DNA of 64,000 bases from Paracoccaceae bacterium (GCA_030697175.1 JAUYQR010000003.1:267955-331954); one strand, 5' to 3'; positions 18,817 to 28,210 are shown, counted from the stretch's first letter. Translations and numbers: made by a program. Notes: a model not told the origin generated them from the sequence alone.

Positions 18817-19968
18817 TCAGCTCCTCGGGGCGGCGATGCTGACATCGGCGCCGGGCCGCAGCGGCTGAACGCCTTCGGTCACCACCATGTCGCCGGGTTC
18901 GAACGCCGCGTCGACCAGCACCGTGTCGGCATTGCGCTGCAGGATGCGGATCGGCAGGCGGTTGGCCTTGCCCTCGCGCACCACCCAGACAAAGGCGCCG
19001 TCGCCACCCCACTGGATCGCCATCGGATCGACGGCGGGATAGGCCTGTCCGGTGAACACCAGATTGATCTGGAACGCCATCCCGGCGCGCAGCCGGTCCT
19101 CGGCATTGCCGATCGTCGCCTCGACGCGCAGCGTGCGGCTGGCCTCGTCAACCCGGTTATCGACGGCCACGATGCGGCCTTCGATCACCTGATCGGCGGT
19201 CGAGATCGCGGTCGCCTGCACCGGATCACCCACCGCGACCAAGGCCGCCAGCCGCTCTGGCACCCGGAATTCCACGATCAGGCTGGAGCGGTCTTCGATC
19301 CGGGTGACCGGCGTCGTCGGCGACAGAAGGTCACCGACTTGCGGTGCCACAAGGCCGACATAGCCCGCCACCGGTGCCAGCAGGCGGTGGTTGGCCAGAT
19401 CGCGTTCGGCAGACTGCAAGCCCAACTGCGCCGTGCGCAGCGCCAGTTCCGCCTCCTGGCGTTGCAGGGCCGTGGCGGTGCCGGATTGCGACAGTTGCTG
19501 CAAGCGGTCGACGGTGCGCTGCGCGTCTTCCAGCACAAGGCGTGCCCGGTCGACCTGCAGTTGCGCGGACTCGGCGTCAAGGTCGGCGATCACGTCGCCC
19601 GCCGCCACCAGACTGCCCGGTGCCACGCGGATCGCCGCAAGCCGCCCGGTGATCTCGAAAGACAGGTCGACCGATTGCACGCCCCGCGCCGATCCGATTG
19701 CCGACACCACGTCGCGCAGCGCCACCTTCTGCAAGGCGACCGCCACGACCTGCACGCCGCGCCCTGCGGCTGGACCGCCCGCTGGAGCGCCCGCTGGAGT
19801 GCCTTGATCGTCCGCAGCCTCGCCGGGAACGATTCCCGTCATCGCCAGCGGTTGCAGCAACCCGACCTGGTCAAACCAGGGCCGGGTTCCGGGAACAAAG
19901 CGGGCAGAAAGCGGGATCGCCACCAGCGCGATCAACGCCACGATACCAAGCTGCGGAACTAACCTCAT
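18817..19968 (-). CDS. RND efflux periplasmic adaptor (membrane fusion protein)
   Basis: 383 residues. One N-terminal membrane anchor (about 5-22) is followed by a Gly/Pro/Ala linker (AGAPAGGPAAGRG). The lipoyl half-motifs FEITGRLAAIRVAPGSLVAA and HRLLAPVAGYVGLVAPQVGD flank a coiled coil rich in Q, E and R (about 150-200). A beta-barrel follows, with FRVPERLAALVAVGDPVQA. It bridges the RND pump to an outer-membrane channel. It is the first gene of a two-gene operon. Confidence 0.88.
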   Translation of the reverse strand: MRLVPQLGIVALIALVAIPLSARFVPGTRPWFDQVGLLQPLAMTGIVPGEAADDQGTPAGAPAGGPAAGRGVQVVAVALQKVALRDVVSAIGSARGVQSVDLSFEITGRLAAIRVAPGSLVAAGDVIADLDAESAQLQVDRARLVLEDAQRTVDRLQQLSQSGTATALQRQEAELALRTAQLGLQSAERDLANHRLLAPVAGYVGLVAPQVGDLLSPTTPVTRIEDRSSLIVEFRVPERLAALVAVGDPVQATAISTADQVIEGRIVAVDNRVDEASRTLRVEATIGNAEDRLRAGMAFQINLVFTGQAYPAVDPMAIQWGGDGAFVWVVREGKANRLPIRILQRNADTVLVDAAFEPGDMVVTEGVQPLRPGADVSIAAPRS

Positions 19969-20148
19969 GCGCGGGGCCTGCCTTCAAAGTGCAACTGCTT
20001 CTTTCCGGGTTTCTCCGGGGTCATCCAAACCTGCCTCAAGCCGCCCGAATGGCAAGCAAACAAATCGGTGATCGACGCTTTTGGAACCGCCTTGTACCCC
20101 ACCGTTCGACGGGATGCATGTCCATGTCGCGATCCTGCGGCCCGTTGC

Positions 20149-20538
20149 TCACTGAGCCCCACCCGCCCGCCTGCGCAGCCGGCGCAGGTGCCAGCGGTAG
20201 ATCGGCGGGGCTAGGAGGTGATCGTAAGCTGCCGAGGCGATCTGCCGGACCCCCGGAAGCCCGACAACCCGCGCCAGCCAGCGATACCGCGGCATGTCCG
20301 CCCACAGCACCAGGAACGCGGCAATCCCGGAGGTAAGCCTGCCATCCTTCAGCACATATAGCCTGCGCGCGGCGGTATCGGCATCCAGCCCCCACCGCGC
20401 CAGCATGTGCGAGTTCAGGTCATCAAACCGGATCGGCAGGCCATTGGCCGCCGCATAGCGTGCGTAGTGCCGGATTTCGAAGTTGCACACCGGACAACTG
20501 GCATTGAACAGCACGGAGGTTTCGGAGTTGTGTTGCAT
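20149..20538 (-). CDS. DCC-family thiol-disulfide oxidoreductase-like protein (DUF393)
   Basis: 129 residues. The N-terminus VLFNASCPVCNFEIRHYA carries the CxxC pair (C15, C18) that defines DUF393. FDDLNSHMLARWGLDADTAA and YVLKDGRLTSGIAAFLVLW are the other family blocks, and the C-terminal tail is basic. Family members are small cytoplasmic or membrane-associated proteins of poorly known redox function. It is in the same direction as the LuxR regulator 37 bases upstream and may be co-transcribed. The 180 bases between its stop and the adaptor gene at 19968 show no gene. Confidence 0.8.
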   Translation of the reverse strand: MQHNSETSVLFNASCPVCNFEIRHYARYAAANGLPIRFDDLNSHMLARWGLDADTAARRLYVLKDGRLTSGIAAFLVLWADMPRYRWLARVVGLPGVRQIASAAYDHLLAPPIYRWHLRRLRRRAGGAQ

Positions 20539-20575
20539 GAGCGTCAGTTAGGCCGGGGCGGCGCAAAATCCAGCG

Positions 20576-21367
20576 TCACGATGTATCCACCAGCGTGCCG
20601 AGAAACCGCGAGAAGAGTTCGCCCTGCGAGTTGATGTTCAGCTTTGAATAGATGTTGCGCCGGTGGATCCGGACGGTTCCGGCCGCGATGCCAAGGATTT
20701 GCCCGGTCGATTCGGCGGAATGGCCTTGCAGGGTGAATTCGGCCACCTCGCGTTCGCGGGGGGTAAGGATGCCGTCACCGAAACGGCCAAGCTCGTGGGC
20801 GATGGCGCGCCGCTGCCGCCCGGCGGCCTTGGGCCCCTGATCCGTGCGAAACTGCAGCGAGACGCCCGCCCAGTGACGCGCCGCGATGGCGGCCACAAAC
20901 GGAAAAAGCGCCTGCAACGCGAGATACTCCCTTTGGCTGAAAGGTTTTTCTGCCCGCATCAGGGACAAGACCAGAATGGCCTTTCCCGGCAGATCGACGA
21001 AATAGGCAATCTCTTCGGCAAGGCCGGTCTGGGCATAGTAATTGCGGTAGTATTCGCCCTGATAGAACCGGTCCGGCGCCAGATCGCGCAGCCGGTAGAG
21101 GCCCGCGGCGACCGGCTGGGTGGCCGCCAGAAAGAACGGGTCCAGAAGATACGGCCCCGCCTGATAATCGGTGACGAAGATCTTGCGCTTGTTCGGGGGA
21201 AAGTCGTCGTAGACATCAAGCGGAGGGTTGGTGCCGTGATAGGCGAACATCACGGCATAGCTGAACGGGGCCACATGACGCAGCAACGCGGCCAGCGACC
21301 GTGGCAATGCGGGGCTATCCAGCCCGGACACGACCGCAGCCACCAAGGGCCAGATCGGCGCGCTCAT
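20576..21367 (-). CDS. LuxR-family transcriptional regulator
   Basis: 263 residues. The C-terminus is a LuxR/GerE helix-turn-helix: LTPREREVAEFTLQGHSAES then TGQILGIAAGTVRIHRRNIY and SKLNINSQGELFSRFL. The N-terminal 180 residues do not show a classical autoinducer-binding or receiver domain that can be recognised by eye, so the signal is unknown. It is divergent from the polyamine-type ABC operon at 21467 with 99 bases between the starts, which makes that operon its most likely target. Close relatives in alphaproteobacteria often sit beside polyamine or amino acid ABC genes (recollection, not checked). Confidence 0.85.
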   Translation of the reverse strand: MSAPIWPLVAAVVSGLDSPALPRSLAALLRHVAPFSYAVMFAYHGTNPPLDVYDDFPPNKRKIFVTDYQAGPYLLDPFFLAATQPVAAGLYRLRDLAPDRFYQGEYYRNYYAQTGLAEEIAYFVDLPGKAILVLSLMRAEKPFSQREYLALQALFPFVAAIAARHWAGVSLQFRTDQGPKAAGRQRRAIAHELGRFGDGILTPREREVAEFTLQGHSAESTGQILGIAAGTVRIHRRNIYSKLNINSQGELFSRFLGTLVDTS

Positions 21368-21466
21368 CGGCGCGGCCTGACCAGCGGGACTACCCTATTT
21401 GTGATATATACAGCCAAATGGACTTCTCCTACGCTTTGTCGTGTTTCATAGGATAGACGCGACCCC

Positions 21467-22597
21467 ATGCAAAGCCAGATCGACCCCGGCGCACAAGGTC
21501 AGACCGGCGACCGCCCGCTGATTGCCGAGTTTCGCGCGGCCACCAAACGCTATGGCGCGGTGCTGGCGGCGGATGCGCTGAGCTTTGGCATCGGCAAGGG
21601 TGAGTTCCTGTCGTTTCTGGGGCCGTCGGGCTGCGGCAAGACCACGGCGCTGCGCATGTTGGCGGGGTTTGAAGTCCCGACCTCGGGCGATGTGTTTCTG
21701 GACGGCGAGCGGGTCACCGACGTGCCGGCATACCGCCGCCCGGTAAACATGGTGTTTCAGCACTATGCGCTGTTTCCCCACATGACGGTCGCCCAAAACA
21801 TCGCCTACGGGCTGATGCAGCGCCGGCCGCGCCCGGACCGGGCCGAAGTCGCCCGCAAGGTGGACCGTGCGCTGGATATGGTGCGCCTGTCCGGGTTTGG
21901 TCCGCGCCGCATCTGGGAAATGTCGGGCGGCCAGCAGCAGCGGGTGGCACTGGCGCGGGCCATCGTGAACGAGCCCAAGGTCCTGCTGCTGGACGAGCCG
22001 CTGGCAGCACTTGACCGCAAGCTGCGCCGCGAGATGCAGATCGAATTGCAGACCCTGCAGCGCCAGCTTGGCATCACCTTCGTTCTGGTCACCCATGATC
22101 AGGAAGAGGCGCTGTCGATGTCGGACCGCATCTGCATCATGCGCAGCGGGCGCATCGTGCAGGCCGGTTCGCCCCTGGCGCTTTATGACCAGCCGATCAA
22201 CCGCTATGTCGCGGACTTTGTCGGGAAATCAAACTTCATCGACGGCGTTGTGTCGGCCCTGTCTGGCGAGGGGGGCCAGATTGAGACCGCCTCGGGTTAC
22301 CGGTTTGAAGGCCGGGTTTCGGGCGTGCTTGCGCCAGGGGCAAAGGCGTCTCTCAGCATCCGTCCCGAACAGATCGACCTTGCCAATTCAGCCCATCCGG
22401 GTGCCGAGCCTGTCACCGTCATCAACCGGATCTTCCTTGGCGAACACACCGAATACCTCGTGCGCCACGCGGCTTTGGGCGATCTTCTGGTGCTGGTTGC
22501 CCGACAGGCCGAGGCGGCGGCGGGCAGCTTTGCCCCCGGTGCAGCCGCCTTCGTCGCCTGGAAACCGGAAACCGCGCTGATCCTGCCACAAGATTGA
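21467..22597 (+). CDS. Polyamine-type ABC transporter ATP-binding protein (PotA-like)
   Basis: 376 residues. Walker A GPSGCGKTT, signature MSGGQQQRVALARAI, Walker B LLLDEPLAALD and H-loop VTHDQEEALSMSD are all present. After residue 240 comes the TOBE domain typical of MalK/PotA proteins (SIRPEQIDLA, IFLGEHTEYLV). It powers uptake of spermidine, putrescine or a related cation with the binding protein and two permeases that follow. It starts at ATG 21467, 99 bases from the divergent LuxR gene. Confidence 0.88.
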   Translation: MQSQIDPGAQGQTGDRPLIAEFRAATKRYGAVLAADALSFGIGKGEFLSFLGPSGCGKTTALRMLAGFEVPTSGDVFLDGERVTDVPAYRRPVNMVFQHYALFPHMTVAQNIAYGLMQRRPRPDRAEVARKVDRALDMVRLSGFGPRRIWEMSGGQQQRVALARAIVNEPKVLLLDEPLAALDRKLRREMQIELQTLQRQLGITFVLVTHDQEEALSMSDRICIMRSGRIVQAGSPLALYDQPINRYVADFVGKSNFIDGVVSALSGEGGQIETASGYRFEGRVSGVLAPGAKASLSIRPEQIDLANSAHPGAEPVTVINRIFLGEHTEYLVRHAALGDLLVLVARQAEAAAGSFAPGAAAFVAWKPETALILPQD

Positions 22598-22629
22598 ACA
22601 GAACCAACCAAAACGGGGAGACTTCAGAA

Positions 22630-23787
22630 ATGACCGACAAGATCGACCACATCTCGCGTCAGAAGTTCATGGAAGAGTTGCGGCGGTATCAAAGGGGTTC
22701 GGTGACGCGCCGGCATTTCCTTGGCGTGACCGGGCTTGGCGCGGCATCGGCGGTGCTGGGTGCCGCCATGCCGGGCCTGATGCCGCGCGCCGCGCACGCC
22801 CAATCCATCGGGGATCGCGTGGTGCTGGCCTCGTGGCCCAACTACCACGATCCGGCCAATTTCGACAGCTTTGCCGCGGAAAGCGGGGCGACCGTTCAGT
22901 TGAACGTGTTTGGCTCGAACGAGGAAATGCTGGCCAAACTGCAAGCGGGCGGTTCGGGCTGGGATGTGTTCGTGCCGACCAACTACACGATCACGACTTA
23001 TGTCGAACAGGATCTGATCGAGCCGCTGGATCTGGCCTTGCTGCCGAACTACGACCCGGCCAGCTTTGACCAGCGCTTTGCCGGACCGGGCACTGTCAAC
23101 GGCACGGTCTATGCGGTGCCAAGGAACTGGGGCACCACCGGCTTTGCGGTGAACACCGACCACACCGGCGGCACGACGCCGACATCCTGGAAGGAATTCT
23201 GGGATCTGACCCAGACCACCTTCTCTGGCCGCACGATGGTGCATGACTACCAGTTGACCACCATCGGCAACGCACTGAAATACTTCGGCTATTCCTTCAA
23301 CTCGATCGACCCTGCCGAACTGGCCAAGGCCGAGGAGCTGCTGTTGGCCGCCAAACCGCACCTGTTTGCGATCAGCTCGGACTACCAGCCTTCGATGCGG
23401 TCGGGCGACGCGTGGATGACGATCTGCTGGACAGGCGATGGCAAGCAGATGAACCGCGACATGCCGGAAATCGTCTATGTGCTTGGCAAGGAAGGCGGCG
23501 AGCTGTGGTCGGACTTCTTCGCCATTCCGAAGGGTGCGCCACATCGTGACGCGGCCTATGCGCTGATCAACTATCTGCTGGCCCCCGAGATCAACGCCAA
23601 GGAAGTGATGTTCCACGGTTATCCGGTGGCCGATGCCCGGGTGAACGCCATCCTGCCGGCAGAAATGCTGAACGATCCGATCCTGTATCCGGCCGCCGAC
23701 CTGCTCTCGGCGCTGGAGTTCGGCGCGGCGGCGACCCTGACCGATCCGAACCGGGCCGAGTTGATGGCCCGCTTCAAGGCGGCGTGA
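22630..23787 (+). CDS. Extracellular solute-binding protein, PotD/PotF-like, Tat-exported
   Basis: 385 residues. A twin-arginine signal is seen at residues 25-31 (VTRRHFLG) followed by a hydrophobic stretch and the cleavage region ending RAAHAQS. The mature protein follows the family-1 polyamine binders: LASWPNYHDPANFDSFAAES, GSNEEMLAKLQAGGSGWDVF, VPTNYTITTYVEQDLIEPLD and AVPRNWGTTGFAVNTD. ATG 22630 is preferred because GGGG/GAG stands 9 bases upstream; an earlier TTG at 22594 has no such site. It lies between the ATPase and permease genes of the same operon. Confidence 0.87.
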   Translation: MTDKIDHISRQKFMEELRRYQRGSVTRRHFLGVTGLGAASAVLGAAMPGLMPRAAHAQSIGDRVVLASWPNYHDPANFDSFAAESGATVQLNVFGSNEEMLAKLQAGGSGWDVFVPTNYTITTYVEQDLIEPLDLALLPNYDPASFDQRFAGPGTVNGTVYAVPRNWGTTGFAVNTDHTGGTTPTSWKEFWDLTQTTFSGRTMVHDYQLTTIGNALKYFGYSFNSIDPAELAKAEELLLAAKPHLFAISSDYQPSMRSGDAWMTICWTGDGKQMNRDMPEIVYVLGKEGGELWSDFFAIPKGAPHRDAAYALINYLLAPEINAKEVMFHGYPVADARVNAILPAEMLNDPILYPAADLLSALEFGAAATLTDPNRAELMARFKAA

Positions 23788-23790
23788 GAC

Positions 23791-24642
23791 ATGCAGCGGC
23801 GGTTGTCCACATGGCTGCTTCTGGCCCCGGCGGGGTTGTGGTTTGCAGTCATGCTGGTGCTGCCGCTGTGTTTTGTCGTGGTGTTCAGCTTTGGCGAACG
23901 GGAGGCGGCGGGCGGCTACGTCCCCGCCTTCACCCTTGCGCAATACGCCAACCTGCCATCGCGCGGCACGGCGTTCCTGAACACGCTGACGCTGGCGCCC
24001 TTCGGGACGGTGCTGGCGCTGCTGATCGCCTACCCTCTGGCCTATTTCCTGGCCATGCGGGCCGATCCGAAATGGCGCACGCTGCTGCTTATTCTGGTCA
24101 TCGTGCCGTTCTGGACCTCGATCCTGATCCGCAGCTATGCCTGGATCTTCATTCTGGGCGGACAGGGCTTGCCTGCGGTGATCGCGTGGCTGGGCTTTGG
24201 GTCGGTGCGGCTGATCAACACGCCGTTCGCAGTCATGACCGGCATCGTCTACGGGTATCTGCCGCTGATGGTGCTGCCGGTCTATGTCAGCCTTGAGCGG
24301 CTGGACAAACGCCTGCTGGAGGCTGCGGCCGATCTTGGTGCGCCGCCCCTGCGCAGTTTTCTGCAAGTGACCTTGCCCCTGTCGCTGCCGGGTGTGGCGA
24401 CCGGCTGCATGCTGGTCTTCATCCTGCTGATGGGCGAGTTCCTGATCCCTGCCATGCTGGGCGGCGGCAAGGTGTTCTTCATCGGCAATGCGCTGGTCGA
24501 TCTGTTCCTGCAATCGCGCAACTGGGCCTTTGGCGCGGCGGTCGCCGTGACGTTGGTGCTGATCATGCTGGTCACCGTGTCGCTTTACATGTGGCTGATG
24601 CGCCGCATGGGTGGCGTGCGCGACGATGTAGCCTTGATGTAA
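23791..24642 (+). CDS. ABC transporter permease, PotB-like
   Basis: 283 residues, six predicted helices. The EAA loop reads LLEAAADLGAPPLRSFLQVT then LPLSLPGVATGCMLVF. The extended first periplasmic loop (after FSFGEREAAGG) is usual for PotB/PotH. It begins 3 bases after the binding-protein gene stop and is paired with the PotC-like permease at 24654. Confidence 0.87.
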   Translation: MQRRLSTWLLLAPAGLWFAVMLVLPLCFVVVFSFGEREAAGGYVPAFTLAQYANLPSRGTAFLNTLTLAPFGTVLALLIAYPLAYFLAMRADPKWRTLLLILVIVPFWTSILIRSYAWIFILGGQGLPAVIAWLGFGSVRLINTPFAVMTGIVYGYLPLMVLPVYVSLERLDKRLLEAAADLGAPPLRSFLQVTLPLSLPGVATGCMLVFILLMGEFLIPAMLGGGKVFFIGNALVDLFLQSRNWAFGAAVAVTLVLIMLVTVSLYMWLMRRMGGVRDDVALM

Positions 24643-24653
24643 GGGAACCCCGG

Positions 24654-25472
24654 ATGCGCCTTTATGCCCTTGCGGTCTATCTGTTTCTCTACCTGCCGAT
24701 CGCGGTCATCGCGGTTTTCAGCTTCAACGCGGGCCGCCATGCCAGCCAGTTCACCGGGTTTTCCGTGCAGTGGTATGGCAAGGCCCTGTCCAATCCCTTT
24801 GTCACCGAGGCGCTGTGGACGAGCTTTGTCGTTGCGCTGTCCTCGGCGCTGATCGCAAGCGTGTTCGGCACAATGGCCGCGCTTGCGCTGCAGGGCATGA
24901 AGGGCCGGGTGCGGATGGTGGCCGACGCGCTGATCTATGTCGCGGTGATGGTGCCGGGCATCGTGATCGGCATCGCCACGCTGATCGCGCTGGTCACCCT
25001 GTTTGGCTGGATCAACCCCCTCTTGGCGCGGCTTGCCCCGGAAGGTCAGGCCCCGCAACTGGCGATGGGCTACGGGTCTTTGATCGCGGCGCACGCATTG
25101 TTTTCCATGTCGCTGGTCATCATCATCCTGCGCGCGCGCCTTGCCGGCATGGACCGCAGCCTGATGGAAGCCTCGGCCGATCTTTACGCGCCGCCCTTCG
25201 CAACCTTCTGGCAGGTCACGCTGCCGTTGATCTTTCCGGGCATCCTTGCGGGGTTCCTGCTGAGCTTCACGTTCAGCTTTGACGATTTCATCATCGCCTT
25301 CTTCGTGGCCGGGTCCGAGACGACACTGCCGATCTATGTGTTCTCGTCGATCCGCCGGGGTGTGACGCCGGAAATCAACGCCATCGGCACGATGGTGCTG
25401 GCGGTTTCCCTGATATTGCTGGTTGCAGCACAGCTTACCTTGCGGCGTGGCATCAAGACAGGGGCGCAATGA
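24654..25472 (+). CDS. ABC transporter permease, PotC-like
   Basis: 272 residues, six predicted helices. The EAA loop is LMEASADLYAPPFATFWQVT followed by LPLIFPGILAGFLLSFTFSF, and DDFIIAFFVAGSETTLPIYV is the PotC-type helix 5/6 region. ATG 24654 is chosen since AAGGGA lies 7-8 bases before it; upstream in-frame codons lie within the preceding permease gene. Its stop overlaps the SDR start (ATGA), so translation of the two is coupled. Confidence 0.87.
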   Translation: MRLYALAVYLFLYLPIAVIAVFSFNAGRHASQFTGFSVQWYGKALSNPFVTEALWTSFVVALSSALIASVFGTMAALALQGMKGRVRMVADALIYVAVMVPGIVIGIATLIALVTLFGWINPLLARLAPEGQAPQLAMGYGSLIAAHALFSMSLVIIILRARLAGMDRSLMEASADLYAPPFATFWQVTLPLIFPGILAGFLLSFTFSFDDFIIAFFVAGSETTLPIYVFSSIRRGVTPEINAIGTMVLAVSLILLVAAQLTLRRGIKTGAQ

Positions 25473-26227
25473 TGCTGCTGGAGGGAAAGGTGGCCTTTCT
25501 GACCGGCGCGGGATCGGGGATTGGGCGGGCGGGAGCGCTGGCGCTGGCGCGCGAAGGCGCACAGGTGATCGTCACCGATCTGGACGAGGACCGCGCGACA
25601 TCGGTCGCGGGCGAGATCGTGGCGGCAGGGGGCTGGGCCGAGGCGATGGCGCTGGATGCGGGCGATGATGCCGCCGTGACAGCCGCGATTGACCGTGTGG
25701 CGCACCGCGGTCGATTGGATGTTCTGCATTCTCACGCGGGCATTCAGGTTCCCGGTCGGCTGACCGAGGTGGCGCTTGACGGCATGGATGCCTCATGGCG
25801 GCTGAACGTGCGGGCGCATTTCGTGGCCGCCCGCGCAGCGATGCCCCACATGCAGCGCCAGCGCAAAGGGTCGATCATCATCACCGCATCAAATTCGGGC
25901 GTCCAGTATGACCGCGGGATGATTGCCTATTGCACGACCAAACATGCGGTCATCGCGATGACGCGCCAGATTGCAGTGGATTACGCCGCCGATAACGTCC
26001 GATGCAATGCGCTGTGTCCGGGCTTTGTCGACACCCCGTTCAACGACGGGTTTGAGCTGCAGATGGGCGGACGCGCGGCCTTGGAAAGCTATGTGGCGGG
26101 GTCGGTTCCGATGGGTCGGTGGGCATCGGTGAGCGAAATTGCCGCCAGCATCGTCTATCTTGCCTCAGACCAGTCAGGGTTCATGACGGGCCACGCGCTG
26201 GTGGTCGATGGCGGGGAAAGCCTGTAG
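25469..26227 (+). CDS. Short-chain dehydrogenase/reductase
   Basis: 252 residues, classical SDR. The cofactor motif is TGAGSGIGRAGALALA, and the catalytic Ser and Tyr-x3-Lys are in ITASNSGVQYDRGMIAYCTT followed by KHAVIAM. The C-terminal NVRCNALCPGFVDTPF and GHALVVDGGESL are standard. LTDLDEDR after strand 2 (VTDLDED) suggests NAD(H) preference. It is the last gene of the polyamine-type ABC operon, so it may act on an imported compound or its breakdown product; the substrate is not known. Confidence 0.85.
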   Translation: MMLLEGKVAFLTGAGSGIGRAGALALAREGAQVIVTDLDEDRATSVAGEIVAAGGWAEAMALDAGDDAAVTAAIDRVAHRGRLDVLHSHAGIQVPGRLTEVALDGMDASWRLNVRAHFVAARAAMPHMQRQRKGSIIITASNSGVQYDRGMIAYCTTKHAVIAMTRQIAVDYAADNVRCNALCPGFVDTPFNDGFELQMGGRAALESYVAGSVPMGRWASVSEIAASIVYLASDQSGFMTGHALVVDGGESL

Positions 26228-26269
26228 CCGTTCATCCGCATGAGGCTTGCGGCAGGCGAAGCGGTGATC

Positions 26270-26611
26270 TCAGGCCGGGTTTTCCGGCGCGGCCGGGTCG
26301 GCGCATGGTGCGGCGCAAAACGCAGCCCGCAGGGCCGCAATCACGGGAATGATGTCTGCACGACCGAGCTTGTTGGTTACGTGCTTGCCGTGTCGGGTGG
26401 AGCGGACCACGCCTTCTGCGCGCAACCGTATGAGGTGTTGTGAAACGCTGGCCTGCGGTTCGTGCAAGGCAGCCGACAGTTCGCCGACCGTCATCTCCCG
26501 GTCCAGCAGGCTGCAAAGAATTCGCAGCCTGCCGACATGGGACAACGACTTCAACAACGCCACGGCCCGTCCGGCGGCCTCTGGATCGTCAGGGGCGAAG
26601 CTGTCGGTCAT
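26270..26611 (-). CDS. ArsR-family regulator, probable persulfide sensor (SqrR/BigR type)
   Basis: 113 residues, winged helix. RLRILCSLLDREMTVGELS carries Cys33 in helix 2, HEPQASVSQHLIRLRAEGVV is the recognition region, and Cys99 and Cys103 lie in the last helix (LRAAFCAAPC). SqrR/BigR proteins sense sulfane sulfur by bridging one cysteine in each of these same two helices with a tetrasulfide, which relieves repression. The lack of a CxC metal site argues against an arsenic sensor. It is the last gene of the sulfide operon and probably represses it through the dyad at 32447-32466 (inference). Confidence 0.85.
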   Translation of the reverse strand: MTDSFAPDDPEAAGRAVALLKSLSHVGRLRILCSLLDREMTVGELSAALHEPQASVSQHLIRLRAEGVVRSTRHGKHVTNKLGRADIIPVIAALRAAFCAAPCADPAAPENPA

Positions 26612-26617
26612 GGCGGA

Positions 26618-26821
26618 TCAGTTGAACGCGCAACCGGACTTCACGCCGAGCGCCTTGAACACCATCGCAGCGGGACAGACCCCGGTGAACGAGGACTGGA
26701 TCAGGTTCAGGCCGATGAACACGGTGAACCAGACAAAGAGCGGCGAGACGAAGGCGGTCAGCGCCACGCTGAGCAGAACCATGCAGCCGGCAAAAAGCAT
26801 TACGGAGCGGTCGAGGGTCAT
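26618..26821 (-). CDS. DUF2892 small inner-membrane protein
   Basis: 67 residues with two hydrophobic helices. The family pattern is MTLDRSVMLFAGCMVLLSVA followed by the second helix and FTGVCPAAMVFKALGVKSGC. The FTGxCP motif with its cysteine is conserved in DUF2892 proteins, some of which are fused to rhodanese (YgaP). It sits between sqr and the ArsR gene (6 bases from the latter), consistent with a role in sulfane sulfur handling at the membrane; the exact role is unknown. Confidence 0.85.
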   Translation of the reverse strand: MTLDRSVMLFAGCMVLLSVALTAFVSPLFVWFTVFIGLNLIQSSFTGVCPAAMVFKALGVKSGCAFN

Positions 26822-26892
26822 TGCAGTTTCCTTTCAGGGATTGGACCGGGGATGGGCACTTTGGGCACCCTTCCCCCGGTTTCGGTCGGGCG

Positions 26893-28179
26893 TCAGCCCG
26901 TGGTGGTTTCCTTCAGCTTGTCGATCCCCAGCGTTTTCAGCGCCAGGGTTTCGTAGAAGGGTTCGGACACGCCCTTGCGCAGCTTGCGGATGAAGTATTT
27001 CTCGAAGCCGATCTTGGCCATGTGGACCCATTTGCCCGAGGACGACCAGTTCACGTTGCGTGGCGGAATCTGCGGTTGCGCGACGAAGGCAACGCCGCCA
27101 TCGCCGAAGTCAGCGAGGCAGACGGCGTTCCATGTGCCGACGCGGTCGGGTTCCGTGCCGCGCAACAGGTTGCCGATGTTGAGGGCGGTGGCGGTGACCA
27201 TGGACTCGATCATGAAGCCGGTCTTTGGAACGCCGCAAGGCACGGGCGTTGGCCCCATCGGCGGGATCGCCACGCAGACGCCGACGGCAAAGATGTTGCG
27301 GTATTTCGGGTTTTGCTGGTGATTGTCGACGATGGTGAAGCCGCGCGGATTGCTGAGACCCTCGATGCCGGATACCGGCTTGATGCCGCGAAACGCGGGC
27401 AACATCATCGAGAAGGCGAAGGGCAGTTCCCTTTCCGCCTTCACGCTGCCGTCGTCAGCAATCTCTTCGACGAACATCTTGCCGGCTTCGACGCGCTTCA
27501 CCCGGGTCGAGGTCATCCACTTGATGTGCTTGCCGCGCATTTCGGATTCCAAAAGCCCCTTGGTGTCGCCGACCCCATCCAGCCCGAGGTGCCCGATGTA
27601 GGGCTCGGGGGTGACGAAGGTCATCGGCACTCGGTCACGCACCTTGGCGCGGCGCAGCGCAGTTTCCAGGATCAGGAGAAACTCGTAGGCCGGACCAAAG
27701 CAGCTTGCCCACTGCGCCGCGCCGATGATGACGGGGCCGGGGTTGCGGACCAGTTCATCGAACGCGATGCGCGCCTGTTCGGCGTGGTCGATGTGGCAGA
27801 CCGACTGGGTATGGCCGCCATGCGGGCCAAGGCCTTCGATCTCGTCGAAGGCCAGTTCCGGGCCGGTGGCGATCACGAGGTAATCGTAGGCGACGCTGTC
27901 ACCGTTGACGAGCTGGATGCGGTTTTCCTCGGGGTGCAGGCGTTCTGCGGCAACGGGGATGAAGCCGATCCCCTTTTTCGCCATCGTCGGCGCAAGATCG
28001 ACGGTGATGTCCTCCCGCTCGCGCCAGCCGACTGCGATCCAGGGGTTTGACGGGACGAAGTGATACTTCGGATCCTTTGTCACCACGGTTATCCGATCTT
28101 CCGGGCGAAGCTGATCCTTCAGCTCGTAGGCCATGATGGCCCCGCCCAGACCCGCCCCCAACACGACGACATGTGCCAT
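26893..28179 (-). CDS. sqr: Sulfide:quinone oxidoreductase
   Basis: 428 residues. The FAD motif is VVVLGAGLGGAIMAYEL. The three cysteines used by type I SQR are at C128 (SVCHIDHA), C160 (QWASCFGPAYEF) and C354 (NAVCLADFGDGGVAF), almost the same numbering as I recall for the Acidithiobacillus enzyme. PVPCGVPKTGFMIESMVTA forms the quinone/FAD region, and the basic amphipathic C-terminus (FIRKLRKGVSEPFYETLALK) fits monotopic membrane binding. It oxidises H2S to sulfane sulfur and reduces quinone. ATG 28179 is preceded by GGAGG. The 14 residues of open frame upstream lack a ribosome site. It sits in an operon with an RND pump, DUF2892 protein and a persulfide-type ArsR sensor. Confidence 0.88.
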   Translation of the reverse strand: MAHVVVLGAGLGGAIMAYELKDQLRPEDRITVVTKDPKYHFVPSNPWIAVGWREREDITVDLAPTMAKKGIGFIPVAAERLHPEENRIQLVNGDSVAYDYLVIATGPELAFDEIEGLGPHGGHTQSVCHIDHAEQARIAFDELVRNPGPVIIGAAQWASCFGPAYEFLLILETALRRAKVRDRVPMTFVTPEPYIGHLGLDGVGDTKGLLESEMRGKHIKWMTSTRVKRVEAGKMFVEEIADDGSVKAERELPFAFSMMLPAFRGIKPVSGIEGLSNPRGFTIVDNHQQNPKYRNIFAVGVCVAIPPMGPTPVPCGVPKTGFMIESMVTATALNIGNLLRGTEPDRVGTWNAVCLADFGDGGVAFVAQPQIPPRNVNWSSSGKWVHMAKIGFEKYFIRKLRKGVSEPFYETLALKTLGIDKLKETTTG

Positions 28180-28210
28180 TTGTTCCTCCAACGCACAGGG
28201 TTCACCCGAT

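Noticed and set aside
26270..26611. Arsenic-responsive ArsR regulator
   Set aside because: The metal-binding cysteine pair of arsenic sensors is missing, no ars genes are nearby, and Cys33/Cys99 with the sqr neighbourhood fit a persulfide sensor.
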